DNA of 64,000 bases from Cervus elaphus (GCF_910594005.1 NC_057835.1:51918001-51982000); one strand, 5' to 3'; shown: positions 34,676 through 46,227, numbered from the stretch's first letter. Made by a program: numbers and translations. Notes: generated by a model from the letters alone, not told the origin.

Positions 34676-35978
34676 TTTATAGTAAATATTTCAGTCTTAA
34701 CTCTATTAAACAATGAATATCTATGGTTTGAAAATTATTCATATGACAGGAATCCTATGACAATGTGTCCTAATTATTCTTGGAAATGTTTTTCTTGCTC
34801 TTGTATAGCAATAATGTGAAAAAAAAAACCAACACAAAACTTTCATTTTGTACTTGTATGAGTGCTCATGATTGCTTCAACCTGAATTTCACTGTAATTT
34901 TTAAATGTACAAAATAATTCACCATCTCTGGATTTCATTTCGTTTAAAATCGAATTTTAACCCACATGAAACATTTTTCTGTAACTTGAAAAATCTTTAA
35001 AAAAAAGTCTTTTAAAAATTAATGCTAGTCCTGTCTTTAATATTGCATCTGATTAAAAACATTACTTTTGCAGAATGTTGATTTGAAAAGTAAAGCCTGG
35101 TTAAGGGAAGATACATTGTCTAGGGGAAAAAAAAAATATTCACATAAGAAAAAAATTAAACCCTAACATGTAAATGATGAAAGATCAAAAGGAACCCTGA
35201 AAGTTAATTTTATTTTAAGGATAATAAAGGGGAAAAAGTATGAATTGATTTCCCTTAATCACTCTGAAGTATTTTGGGCCTTTAGCATAATCACCTTTAG
35301 AAGATCCCTGGAGTATTTGATGAGTTATATATACAGCAAAAGTAACAAAGAAAACACCACAAAGCCAAGGAAAGAATAAAATAATTCAGTGACTAAAAGA
35401 AAAAAAAATAATAATAATTAGTCTAATGCTGTGTTTCCAAAGAGTGCAATGCTTGGAATCAGTGAAGACAGGTGCAGAAGGGCTCTTTACCCCAGGTCAA
35501 GCTGAGCAATTGTGTTCCCACTGAGAGTAGCACTGAAACCCGGAAGGTGGGACTCCACGTGACTGCACTGAATAGCTTACCTCTGTCTCTTAAGGCTGAC
35601 CTGGTTCTTGTTTATGTGTACTTTATACAGTTTTCTTTTTGAAATAGGTAAGAAGATGCCATAGAAGTAATAGCTGTTTGTTCTGCTTTTTATATGTAAA
35701 TGAAATGAACTGCAGGCTCTCAGTAAGCAAATTAAATAAATGCCTACAGGCATTCTGGATGGCTGTGAGGTTGAGGGGAGAGAAAGACACAGTCTCTGTG
35801 CACAGGAGGCTTTGGAAAGAAGTAAAGTGAAAGTTTATTACCCTTTTTGTGAATATGGTGACAAAGGATGCTTTGAAAGCACAAGGAGTTTTCCTAGATA
35901 AATGGGACATGATGCCTGAGATGAAGAGTAGGAAGAGAAAGAGTCAGCTGAGAGATAAAAAGAAGAGAGATAAAAGAA
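34676..35978. other. Unassigned sequence
   Basis: 1.3 kb with no recognisable gene. 35755-35960 could be the end of another old LTR (a tttatta motif at 35834 would be AATAAA on the minus strand), but I cannot support that. Confidence 0.45.
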
Positions 35979-36242
35979 GGAAATTGCTTTAAAATGTGTT
36001 GGTTTTCCACAACAATGCAGATCAGTTGTAAGTATACACATCCCCACCCTCTTGAGCTTCCTTCCTCTCCCGCCATCCCATCCCTCTAGATCTCCCAGTG
36101 TTACATAGGCAACTTCCCCCTCTCTATCTGTTTTAGCCATGATAGTGTGTATGTTAATGCTACTTTGTCAGTTCCTCCCACCCTTTCCTTCCCCTACTGT
36201 GTCCACAAGTCCAGTCTCTATACCTGCAAATAAATATCCATT

Positions 36243-36446
36243 GTGTGTTACCTGCTCAGATGTGTCCAATTCTTTGCAACCCTATGGACTGAAGTCCACT
36301 AGGCTCCTCTGTCCATGGAATTCTCCAGGCAAGAACACTGGAGTCAGTTGCTATTCCCTTCTCCAGGGGACCTTCCTGACCCAGGGATCAAACCCGGTTC
36401 TCTTGAATTGCAGGCAGATTCTTTCCGCTGAGTTACCAGGGGAGCA
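36243..36446 (-). mobile_element. Bov-tA SINE, antisense
   Basis: Runs from gtgttacctgctcagatgtg to ccgctgagttaccaggggag. A possible short duplication is tatccatt (36235-36242) against tctccatt (36447-36454). Nested in L1 3' UTR. Confidence 0.93.
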
Positions 36447-36694
36447 TCTCCATTCCTTCCTTGAAAATAGGTTCATTAATATCATTTTTTCTAGATTCAT
36501 ACATATGTATTAATATATAATATTTGTTTTTCTGTTTCTGACTTAACTTCACTCTGTATAACAGGCTCTAGGTTCATTCATCTCATTACAACTGACTCAA
36601 TTTCATTCTTTTTATGGCTAAGTGATATTCCGTTGTATATATGTACCACTTCATCTTTATCCATTCATCTGTTGATGGACATCTGAGTTGCTTC

Positions 36695-37274
36695 TGATAG
36701 CTTATGGTGAAGGGTGTCTGATTCTTGATTTCTGAAGAAGATTTAGCTTCGGGACCAGGGACCAGGCTTGATCAACAAGAGCTTTTGTATAGCAGAGTTT
36801 TATTAAAGTGAAAGGGACATAGAATGCTTCTGACTTAGACATCAGAGCGGGGATGGAGAGTGCCCCCCTCGCTAGTCTAAGCAAGGGAGTTATATATGTT
36901 TTTAATTGGTTATTATAACAAATCAAAAGAATGTCTCAAGGTTGTAAAGATATAACTAGACCCACTCCCGTAATTTCCATTTTAAGATAAAAGGATTAGC
37001 CAGAAGGTTTTCAGGAAGGAGAAACTGTCCTCAAGCAGAATACATTGCTGTTATATAATCTTTAGTACAGAGTTTAAACTGAGTTGTTTCTTGTGTAATG
37101 ATCAGTTCCTGGCTTAAAGATAAAAAATGTTTTATGTGACTAAGATTAAGGAATGTAGAGAGAAAAAAAAAAAAAGACATTTGTCCTTTCCTCCTCCTTG
37201 AGGATTCCAGACCTGTCTCTCCTCCTCGGGGACCCCAGACTTCTTATCAACATGCCTAGGAATTGACTCTCTCA
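36695..37274 (-). mobile_element. Endogenous retrovirus solo LTR, antisense
   Basis: A 580-bp block that interrupts a continuous L1 sequence (gttgcttc / cgtgtcctggctattg). It starts TG (tgatagcttatggtgaaggg) and ends CA (aattgactctctca) and is flanked by cttc on both sides. On the minus strand there is a TATA-like acatatataac near 36890 and an AATAAA about 90 bp downstream (complement near 36801-36806), the expected U3-R-U5 order. There is an A-rich stretch near 37160. No internal retroviral genes. Confidence 0.85.
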
Positions 37275-37312
37275 CTTCCGTGTCCTGGCTATTGTAAATA
37301 GTGCCGCAATAA

Positions 37313-38345
37313 ACTTTGGGATCTTCAATAAGTAGTGCTGGGAAAACTGGAGAGCTAAGTGTAAAACAATGAAATTAGAATACTTTCTAACACCATACAC
37401 AAAAATAAATTCACAATGGATTAAAAATTTAAATGTAAGGCCAGAAACTATAGCTTTCTAAAGGAAAATATAGGCAGTACACAATTTGACATCAATTGCA
37501 GCAAGGTTCCCTCTGACCCACTACCTATTGTAACAGAAATAAAAACAAAAATAAACAAATGGGACCTAATTAAACTTAAAATTTTCTGCACAGCAAAGAA
37601 AATGATAAACAAGATAAATAAACAAACCTCAGAATGGAAGAAAATAATTACAAACAAATAAACTGACAAAGGATTAATCTCCAAAATATATAAGCAGCTC
37701 AGACAACTCAAAATCAGAAAAAACAAAAGCAAACAACCCAATCAAAAAATGGACAGGAGGCCTAAGCAAACATTTCTCCAAAGAAGACATACAGATGGTC
37801 AATAAACTCATGAAACAATGTTCAGCAGTGTTCTTTATTAGAGAGATGCAAATCAAAACTACAATGAGGTCTCACCTTGCACCAGTCAGAATGGCCATCA
37901 TGAAAAAATCTACAAACAGTAAATGTTGCAGAGATGTGGAGAAAAGAGGACCCTCCTGCACTGCTGGTGGTATAAAGTGATATAGCCATTGTGCAGAACA
38001 GTAGGAAGATTTCTTAAAAAAATACAGGAATGCATCTACCACGTGTGCGGTGCTGTGGTAAGTCACTTCAGTCGTGTCCAGCTCTTTGCGACACTCTGGA
38101 CTTTAGCCTGTCAGGCTCCTCTGTCCATGGGATTTCCCAGGCAAGAATACTGGAGTGGGTTGCCATGCCCTTCTCCAGGGGATCTCCCCAACCCAGGGAT
38201 TGAACCAGCCTCCATTTTGTCTCTTGCATTGGCAGGCAGGTACTTTACCACTAGCACCACCTGGGAAGCCCTAAAGCTGCAATATAACCAGCAATTTCAC
38301 TATCGGTCATACACCCTGAGAAAAATCACAATTACAGACAGCAAG
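37313..38345 (+). mobile_element. L1 ORF2 segment, inverted 5' half of the same insertion
   Basis: Sense L1 ORF2 C-terminal region (tcttcaataagtagtgctgg, aatgtaaggccagaaactat, caaagaagacatacagatgg, gtcagaatggccatcatgaa) ending at about accctgagaaaaatcacaat. That point lies about 20-25 nt upstream, in L1, of where the antisense segment begins. It is interrupted by a Bov-tA at 38045-38272. Frames are broken by stops. Confidence 0.9.
38045..38272 (-). mobile_element. Bov-tA SINE, antisense, full length
   Basis: Tail gtgcggtgctgtggtaagtc to head ctagcaccacctgggaagcc, with a small insertion near 38208-38222 (cctccattttgtc). Inserted in the inverted L1 segment. Confidence 0.94.
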
Positions 38346-39239
38346 TTCTTGTCAAAAGTGGGAAAAGTACTAAGATTTGTGATTGCTCAGTACTGTAAGA
38401 AAGTAAATTGTGTATGTTTTACATATTTATAAAGTTATATATGTTTATAAGTATATGTTATATATTATAGGACTTATATGTTATTTATATATTAAGTTAC
38501 ATATATTGTGATACAAATATATTTTATGAACAAATTTTTAAATTATATGTATATATGTATCTCAATGTGTGTGTGTGTTTGTGTGTGTGTGCATGCATGC
38601 TAAAGTAGAAAAGAATGGCTTTGATGTTTGTATGGCATTCTAAAGCTTTCTTGCTGGAATGTTATTAGAAGTTACCAAAGGTACTGGGGAAAATTAATAA
38701 TAATATGAGGATTTATGTTTTAGAGAGTTGCCAGTTACCCAGTGGTAACTGTCTCAGGATTGATTTGTAAGGACCACAGTATGAAACAAGGAGCAAAAAA
38801 GAATTTTACTCTAGGGCTGCTAAGAAGTGATAAAGGAGGTAAACTTCACTTGTTCAAAAAGTAGAAGCTGGCGTCAGACTTTTCAGATTCCAGGCCCTTC
38901 ATATGCCAATCCTATAATTTTGGATAACTATGAAAACTTTCTAAAGTTCAGTATAGGTGTAATGGTAGCATAAATCTCAGAGAATATACTTAACCTAATT
39001 TGAGCATATTAATTATTTTCATAAGACAGAAATATAGCTTCATTGAATATAATGTATACAATAAACTTCAAATATTTTTAAGTGTACTTATTTTTTTTAG
39101 TTTAGGATTAATATATCTATATACCTGTGAAACCAACAGTAAAATCAATACAGTGAGCATATACATCAACTCAATAATTTCTTCATGGTTCCCTGTAATC
39201 AATATTATGTAAATCTCTTTAAAGATAATCAATTTTTTA
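38346..39239. other. Unassigned AT-rich sequence
   Basis: No gene recognised. 38400-38560 is AT-rich with repeated ttatat steps and 38560-38600 a GT repeat with gcatgcatgc. Confidence 0.5.
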
Positions 39240-39379
39240 ATTTAATTATTTTTTAATTTTAAAGTCATCATAAATTCAGACAAAGATAGTAAAGATACCC
39301 AGTATTCTTTACCCAGTTTCCCAGAGTGGATACGTCCTATATAACTATAGCACAATATCAAAACCTAGAAATTGACTTT

Positions 39380-39694
39380 GTGCTCTGCTGTGTCTGACTC
39401 TGTGACTCCATGGGTTGTAGCCCGCCAGGCTCCTCTGTCCATGGTGCTTCTCCAGGCAAGAATACTAGAGTGGGTTACCATGCCCTCCTCCAGGAGAGCT
39501 TCCCAACTCAGGGATCGCACCCAGGTCTCTCACATTGCAGGTGGATTCTTCACCATCTGAACCACCAGAGTAGCCCGAGAATACTGCAGTGGGGAGCCTG
39601 TCCCTTCTCCAGGGGATCTTCCCAACCCAGGAATCCAACCAGGGTCACCTGCATTGCAGGCGATTCTTTACCAGCTGAGCTACCAAGGAAGCCC
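39380..39694 (-). mobile_element. Dimeric Bov-tA SINE (two tRNA heads), antisense
   Basis: Two head-body units in tandem, antisense. The right head is at about 39665-39693 (ccagctgagctaccaaggaa), the second at about 39553-39577 (catctgaaccaccagagtag). The outer 13-bp duplication, agaaattgacttt (39367-39379) and agaaattaacttt (39695-39707), brackets both units together, so the dimer moved as one element. Same organisation as 41933-42269 and 46910-47218. Confidence 0.93.
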
Positions 39695-39722
39695 AGAAAT
39701 TAACTTTAGTACATGTCATTTT

Positions 39723-39936
39723 GGAGCTTCCTTCGTAGCTCAGGGGTAAAGAATCCACGTACAATGCAGCAGCCACAGGAAATGCGAGTCTGATCCCTGG
39801 GTTAGGAAGATCCTCTAGAGGAGGGCATGGTGACCCACTCCAGTATCCTCGCCTGGAAAATCCCAATGGACAGAGAAGCCTGGCGGACTACACTCCGTAG
39901 GGTGGCAAAGAGTCGGACACGACTGAAGTCACTTAG

Positions 39937-39965
<29 letters not shown>
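39723..39965 (+). mobile_element. Bov-tA SINE with (AC)n tail
   Basis: Head ttggagcttccttcgtagct to tail cacttagcacgc, then a CA repeat that lies inside the target duplication acatgtcatttt (39711-39722 and 39966-39977). The CA tract is therefore part of, or grew from, the SINE 3' end. Confidence 0.95.

Positions 39966-39968
<3 letters not shown>
39937..39968. repeat. (CA)n microsatellite at SINE 3' end
   Basis: About 15 CA units at the 3' end of the Bov-tA insertion. Confidence 0.95.
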
Positions 39969-39971
<3 letters not shown>

Positions 39972-40163
39972 CATTTTATCACATGTGTGAAATTATGTAA
40001 CCACAATGGAGTGTAGGACCATTTTATCACTACAAAGATCTTTGTTGTACCTTGCCTTTATAGTCACAATGATTTCTTCCCCTTTGCCTTGCCTCACTCT
40101 TGGCAATCGCTGATTGTCTTTGTTCCTATAATTTTATCATTTCAAAAATGCTATATAAGTAAA

Positions 40164-40289
40164 TGGAGTAGGAAATGGCAACCCGCTCCAGTACTCTTGC
40201 TTGGGAAATTTTGTGGACAGAAGAGCCTGGCAGGCTGCAGTCCATGGGGTTGCAAAGAGTCAGACATGACTGAGTGACAGAGCACACAC
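40164..40289 (+). mobile_element. Bov-tA SINE, 5'-truncated
   Basis: Second half only (gagtaggaaatggcaacccg to agacatgactgagtgacaga). Flanked by atataagtaaa (40153-40163) and atataaataaa (40290-40300), with one mismatch. Nested in the old L1. Confidence 0.92.
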
Positions 40290-41217
40290 ATATAAATAAA
40301 ATCATATAGGATGTGATCTTTTGATACTGGCTTTTTAAAAAAGTAGCTTAATACACTTGATATCCATCTAAGTTGTCACATGTATCAGTCATTTGTTGTG
40401 ATATTGTTGAGTAGTATTGTATGGTATAGTTGTGCCACACCGTTTTGAACAAGCATGTATAGATTTTTATGTGGACAAAAATTTTTATTTCTGTAGGAAA
40501 ATATTCAGGACTGCAGTTGACAGGGCATAAATTAAATGCATTTTGGCTTTGTTTATTGTTTTTTAAAGAAATTGGCAAAGCTTTTTCCAGAATGGATGAA
40601 TCAGAGTGTATTCCTAACAATCAACGTGTACAAGTGATCCAGTTTCTTTGAATCCTCACCAGCATTTGATATTGTCATTAAGAAAATAAATTCACATGTT
40701 CTAAGATTTGTATAGTGATATCTCATCATAGTTTTAACTGGAATTTCTTTGATGGCTAGTGATGTTGAACATCTTTTAATGTGTTTATTTTCTATCTGCA
40801 TATGGTCTGATATCTGTTCCATATATTTAGCCCATTTTCTAATTGGGTTATCTCTTTTTTTTTTAAATTCTTAAAATTTGAGAGTTCTTTAAATATTGTT
40901 ATGTAAATAAAGTCTTTTGTAAGATATATGGTTTGAAATAAACCTTCCTACTCTATAGTTTGTCTTTTCATCTTCTTAACAAGGATGTCTTGGCAGAAAA
41001 ATAATCAATTTCAATGAGTTCAGTTTATCAATTTTTTCTTATGTGAATCATACTTGTGTTGCATCTGGTCTAAGAACTCTTGACCAAGCCTTAGATCCCA
41101 GATTTTTCTTCAATATTTTCTTTTGAATGTTTTAGTGATTTTTGTTCTGCATTTAAATCTGTGATCCACTGTGAGAACTATTTGTATAAGGTCAGTGGTC
41201 ACTTTTGTATTATATTT

Positions 41218-41272
41218 TACACACACATATTTATATACATACATACATTGTTATACACATATATACCGTACA
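41218..41272. repeat. CA/TA simple repeat at L1 inversion junction
   Basis: acacacacatatttatatac, then repeated atac steps. It lies exactly between the antisense and sense parts of the old L1. Confidence 0.8.
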
Positions 41273-41932
41273 TAGCCAGGGTTTTTAGGTGTATTTAATA
41301 AGAGGATTATGGAAAAGCATTATCTATCCCATCTTTTCAAAAATGAAAGTCCCCTCAAAATTGATCTTTGAAATCACAATAATAGCAATGTACTATCGGG
41401 TTCATAATATACAAAAACTAAAATATATGTCAACAATACCACAAAGGGCAGGAGAGGAGATATTCATACTATAAACACAATCAACAAGAATAAACAAAGA
41501 TATTGCTAATAAACCAAAAAATGTTATGAGATAGAATCATAAAATATATTCAATTAACTCATAAGAATGAAGACAAGGTGAACGAAGAACAGATAAGACA
41601 TTTATAAAACAAATAGAAAGTAGATTTTTTAAATCAAGCATGTTACTCATTAAATTAAATGTAAAAGGTCAACATGCTTAAATCAAAAGTCATCAATTAC
41701 TAGAATGAATTTTGAAGTATGATACAACTGTATGCTGTCATTAAAAAATAAAACATTAAAAATAAAGAAATATATGTTTAATATAAATGGATGAAAAAAT
41801 ATACTATGCCAATGCTAATCAAACTCAGGCTGGAGTTACCACATAATTTCAAACAAATTGTATTACTAGGAACAAAGTGGATCATTAAATAATGTCAGCA
41901 GAGTCTATTCATTAAGCATATGTAAACATCTT

Positions 41933-42269
41933 GGCCTTCCCTGGTAACTCAGCTGGTAAAGAATCCACCTGTAATGCAGGAGACCCCAGTTCAATCCCTG
42001 GGTTGGGAAGATCCCCTGGAGAAGGGATAGGCTACCCACTCCAGTATTCTTGGACTTCCCTGGTGGCTTGCCCAATAAAGAATCTGCCTGCAATGTGGGA
42101 TGCCCGGGTTCAATCCCTGGGCTACCAAGATCCCCTGTAGGAGGGCATGGCAACCCACTCCAGTATTCTTGCCTGGAGAATCCCCTTGGACAGAGGAGCC
42201 TGGAGGGCTACAGTCCATGGGGTTGCAAGGAGTCAGACATGACTGAGCAGCTAAGCACAGCCCAACACG
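41933..42269 (+). mobile_element. Dimeric Bov-tA SINE (two tRNA heads)
   Basis: Head 1 at 41934 (ggccttccctggtaactcag); after cactccagtattcttgga a second head begins at about 42051 (cttccctggtggcttgccca) and the element finishes with a complete body and tail (gactgagcagctaagcacag). A perfect 12-bp duplication, tgtaaacatctt (41921-41932 and 42270-42281), flanks the pair, so it is one mobile unit. Confidence 0.96.
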
Positions 42270-44039
42270 TGTAAACATCTTAAACTTATGTTAGTATACT
42301 GACAGAATAGTGATGCAAGAAGTGTTAGCTAGTGATGCTGAAAAGAAAAGCCAAAAAAATTACAATTATAGCTATAATTTTAATACTACTGTTTCAATAA
42401 TCAAAAGGAAAAACAGGCAGAAAATTATTAAGATGTTTAAACTTGAACAGTATTGTTAGACAACTTCAACTAATTGATATTTATAGAACACTCAAACCAG
42501 TAACAGCAGAATTCACATTCTTTTGAAGGGCACACACAGCAATTATCAAGATGGATCATATTCGAGCAATGAAATATTCTCAATGCATTTAAATGAAGTA
42601 AAACTAAGAATTTTCCTTTGGCCATAATGGACTTAAATTAGAAATCAAGATCAGAATAATATCTGAATTATCTTCAAGTGTTTTCAAAACTAAATAACAC
42701 TTGTCTCAACAGTGCATGGACAAAACAGAATATCAAAAGGGAAAATAGAAAGCATTTTGTACAGAATGAAATATAATAGAAACATGACATATCAGACCTG
42801 TGTACTTCAACTGAAGCAGTGCTAGAAAAGAAATTTACAGCATTAGAATTCCTAAAGCAGAAAAGAAGACAGGTTATCACATGATTGGTTTAAGCTTCTG
42901 CCTTAAAATAGTTGAATAACATGTATGAAGTAAGCAGAACAAGGAAATAATAGAGATAAAATCAGAAATCAAAGTGGAAAACAGAAAAATGATTTTTAAA
43001 TTACATAGATAAAACCAGAAAATGAACACTTGAGTGGATCAATGAAGCTGATAAAACTCTAAATAGAAAGAATAAAAATAAAATTACCTATATTGGGGCT
43101 ATGTGAGAAAGATAACCACAGATATTATAGAAATTTGAAGGTTAATAAGAGAATCAAATTTTTGTCTTTTATTCTGAAAATTTATGTGAAATGGAATATT
43201 CTCTAACAATTTTCAAACTATCAATGTTCATTGAAGAAGAAAAATAACCTGAATAGCCCACTATCTACTAAAGAAATTTAATTTTTAGTTAAATTCCTAT
43301 TCCTGTAGGATATGACAGACTCAGATGTCATCACTGGTGAAACATTGAAGAATCCACCTTTATAGCAATAATACCAATTCTACACAAAATCCTCAGGAAA
43401 ATTGAAGGGAAGGGGTCACTTCCCAGTTCATTTTATGAGACTAGTATTTCACTGACAAGAAACCAGAAACATCAGTATAAAGAAACCATAGACACATATT
43501 CCTCATGAACAGAGACAAGTATTATTTAAGATTTTAGTTCATTATATCTGACAATGTATAAAAACAATAATATATCATGACCAATTTAATTTATTCTGTT
43601 ATACAAGAAAAACTTAACATTTAACAATCCATCAATATATTTCACTATATTTACAAACTTAAACTTGTGACCATCTTAATATATGAAGAAAAAATGACAA
43701 AACTCAGCACCCATTCATAACAAAAATTTTCAGTAAACTAGAAATATATGGAATCTTCCTAAACCTGACAAAGGTATTTATGAAAAACCTACAACTAACA
43801 TCATTCTTAATAGTGAAAGACTCAATAGTTTTCCCTCCATTTTAGAACAAGGCAAGGGAAGTCCTCTCCACAAGATATTGTAAATATTGTATTGGCACTT
43901 CTGGCAGTGCTATAAGGTGAGATAAAGAATTTACAGGCACACAGATTGAAAAGTAAAAAGTCTATTTTTAAATATCATTGTCAGCGATGTAGGAAGCCCT
44001 AAAAACAGTGGAAAGCTTCTATAATTGTAAAGTATATTT

Positions 44040-44240
44040 AGGTCACTCAGCAGTAAAGAAGCCACCTGCCAATGCAGGAGATTATGGGTTCAGTCCCTGG
44101 GTTGGGAAGATTTCCTGGAGAAGGAAATGACAATCCACTCCAGTATTCTTGCCTGGGAACTCCCATGAACAGAGGAGCTTGGTGGGCTACAGTGCATGGG
44201 GTTGCAAAAGAGGTGGACATGACTTAGCAACTAAACAATA
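44040..44240 (+). mobile_element. Bov-tA SINE
   Basis: Head decayed (ggtcactcagcagtaaagaa), body standard (ttgggaagatttcctggaga, cttggtgggctacagtgcat), tail gacatgacttagcaactaaa. Nested in old L1. Confidence 0.92.
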
Positions 44241-44617
44241 ATAACATACAAAAATTAATTGTATATCTAAATACTAGGATGAAAAAAATCACAAATCCAA
44301 ATAAAATAATGTCACTGACAATAACAACCAAGGTGTTATACTTAGAAATAAATTTGGCAGTAGATACTTTGAAATCTCTACTCTGAAAACTATAACATTT
44401 CTGAGACAAATAAAGACTTGTGAAAAATGGAAATACATATCCTGGTCATGGATCTTAATTCTCAATATTGTTAAGATGTTGGTGCTTTCTAAGCTGTTCT
44501 ATAAATTAAATTCAATTTCAAGGACAATTTTAGTAGGCTTTTCTTTTGGTAGAAATTAACAAGGTGTTTCTAATATTTATATAGGAATTCAAGGAGCTAG
44601 AATAGCCAAGGCAACTT

Positions 44618-44636
44618 AAAAAAAAAAAAAAAAAAA
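44618..44636. repeat. Poly-A tract within L1
   Basis: About 19 A in the sense L1 segment, where the family has only an A-rich codon run. A local expansion. Confidence 0.85.
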
Positions 44637-44999
44637 GACAAAATTAGAGAAAACACAGTACTCATTCCCAGACTTACTATCAAGACACAGTAAGATAAAA
44701 TTTGAGACATGAACTAACATGCTCTATATGGAAGTGGACTGGAAAAGAGAGAACCAAAAATTATTTAAGAAAATTACAATAATTCTCACTTAACAGACTC
44801 ATTATACACCAGAGACAAATGGGAAGGACCTGTGAATGAGCCAGGAATTTATGGCACCATTTACCAGAAGGAAAGTTAAGGGTAGACAAGAGAGCTTCTA
44901 TCTCTCCCAAAATGTGTCATAAATCAGAGAGAGAAAAAATGAACAAAAAACAAAAAAACCAAAAAACCCTGCCAGATAAGCGAAGACAATTATTTGTCC

Positions 45000-45211
45000 T
45001 GCTCCTGCTCAGTTGCTTCCTTTGTGTCTGACTCTGTGTGACCCTATGGACTGTAGCCTGCCAAGCCCCTCTGTCCTTGGGATTCTCCAGGCAAGAATAC
45101 CCGAATAGGTTGCCATGCCCTCCTCCAAGGAATCGTCCCCAACCAGGGATTGAACCCAGGTATCCTGAATCTTCTGCATCTCAAGGGGATCACTGAGCCA
45201 CCAGGGAAGCC
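45000..45211 (-). mobile_element. Bov-tA SINE, antisense, full length
   Basis: Tail tgctcctgctcagttgcttc to head cactgagccaccagggaagc. Flanked by caattatttgtcc (44987-44999) and caactatttgtcc (45212-45224), with one mismatch. Confidence 0.95.
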
Positions 45212-45504
45212 CAACTATTTGTCCAGTTGGGGAAAACAGGACGAGCAGTTATGAGAGAAATGGTGATTTTGTTTTCTTTTGTCAGGTTGGTTTATTTCCC
45301 CTCAGTTCTTGTCTCACCGCTACAAAAATTTGAAAAATGGACACCAATCAAGAAAGGAAATGCAAATAGGCATATGCTCAAGGCCGATTGACAGTTGCAA
45401 CTTACATAACAACAGGCTCTGTTGTGTATGTCTTCTCATAATTCAGTCTGTTATAATCAGATGTATATGTGTATAGAGTACTAATGAACCCTTAATGGGC
45501 TCCT

Positions 45505-46227
45505 AGAGACCTACCTCTTGAGAAACCTGTATGCAGGTCAGGAAGCAACAGTTAGAACTGGACATGGAACAGACTGGTTCCAAATAGGAAAAGGAGCACG
45601 TCAAGGCTGTATATTGTCACCCTGCTTATTTAACTTATATGCAGAGTACATCATGAGAACCACTGGCTGGAAGAAGCACAAGCTGGAATCAAGATTGCCG
45701 GGAGAAATATCAATAACCTCAGATATGCAGATGACACCACCCTTATGGCAGAAGATGAAGAGGAACTAAAAAGCCTCTTGATGAAAGTGAAAGAGGAGAG
45801 TGAAAAAGTTGGCTTAAAGCTTAACATTCAGAAAACTAAGATCATGGCATCTGGTCCCATCACGTCGTGGGAAATAGATGGGGAGACAGTGGAAACAGTG
45901 TCAGACTTTATTTTGGGGGGCTCCAAAATCACTGCAGATGGTGATTGCAGCCATGAAATTAAAAGACGCTTACTCCTTGGAAGGAAAGTTATGACCAACC
46001 TAGGTAGCATATTAAAAAGCAGAGACATTACTTTGCCAACAAAGGTCCGTCTGGTCAAGGTTATGGTTTTTCCAGTGGTCATGTATGGATGTGAGAGATG
46101 GACTGTGAAGAAAGCTGAGTGCTGAAAAATTGATGCTTTTGAACTATGGTGTTGGAGAAGACTCTTGAGAGTCCCTTGGACTGCAAGGAGATCCAATCAG
46201 TCCATCCTGAAGGAGATCAGTCCTGGG
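45505..46227 (+). mobile_element. BovB internal fragment without 3' end
   Basis: Starts abruptly in RT (tacctcttgagaaacctgta) and covers motif B (RQGCILSPCLFNLYAEYIM) and motif C, an intact YADD, then stops abruptly at aaggagatcagtcctggg. That is about 300 bp before the BovB terminus. One frameshift near 45700-45750 splits the coding into two open pieces, 45518-45769 and 45745-46125. Identity to the BovB family looks high, so this copy is comparatively young. Lack of the 3' end is unusual for a target-primed insertion. Confidence 0.93.

Larger units (their letters stand above)
35979..37312 (-). mobile_element. L1 (ruminant), 3' segment of a 5'-inverted insertion
   Basis: Antisense L1 3' UTR and ORF2 end: aatgtgttggttttccacaa, caccctcttgagcttccttc, gtgtatgttaatgctacttt, ggctctaggttcattcatct, tctgttgatggacatctgag, then after a solo LTR cgtgtcctggctattgtaaa. 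At about 37312 the orientation flips and the upstream part of ORF2 follows in sense. Interrupted by a Bov-tA (36243-36446) and an LTR (36695-37274). Confidence 0.9.
39240..41217 (-). mobile_element. Old L1 (L1ME/L1MB-like), 3' segment, antisense
   Basis: Antisense 3' UTR and ORF2 end. Landmarks in order: aactatagcacaatatcaaa, cttggcaatcgctgattgtc, gttgagtagtattgtatgg, agtgatccagtttctttgaa, gatggctagtgatgttgaac, tagtttgtcttttcatcttc and aagaactcttgaccaagcct, which run from the 3' UTR into ORF2. Strongly diverged. It holds three SINE insertions. Just to the right, L1 resumes in sense (41270-44790). Confidence 0.85.
41273..44790 (+). mobile_element. Old L1 ORF2, endonuclease to mid-ORF2, sense
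   Basis: Heavily decayed L1 ORF2 in sense. Landmarks: endonuclease region (aatgtaaaaggtcaacatgc near 41660), aattgatatttatagaacac, acattagaattcctaaagca, ccagaaacatcagtataaag, catcatgaccaatttaattt-like RT block near 43580, caagatattgtaaatattgt and cacagattgaaaagtaaaaa, ending around 44735-44790. No frame is open for long. With 39240-41217 it makes a third 5'-inverted L1. Confidence 0.82.

Noticed and set aside
34157..37274. A complete provirus between the two LTRs at 34157 and 36695
   Set aside because: The LTRs differ in sequence and belong to separate insertions. The DNA between them is unassigned sequence and L1, with no gag, pol or env.
45518..46125. Intact BovB RT gene at this copy
   Set aside because: It has YADD but carries a frameshift near 45700-45750 and lacks both the endonuclease and the 3' end.
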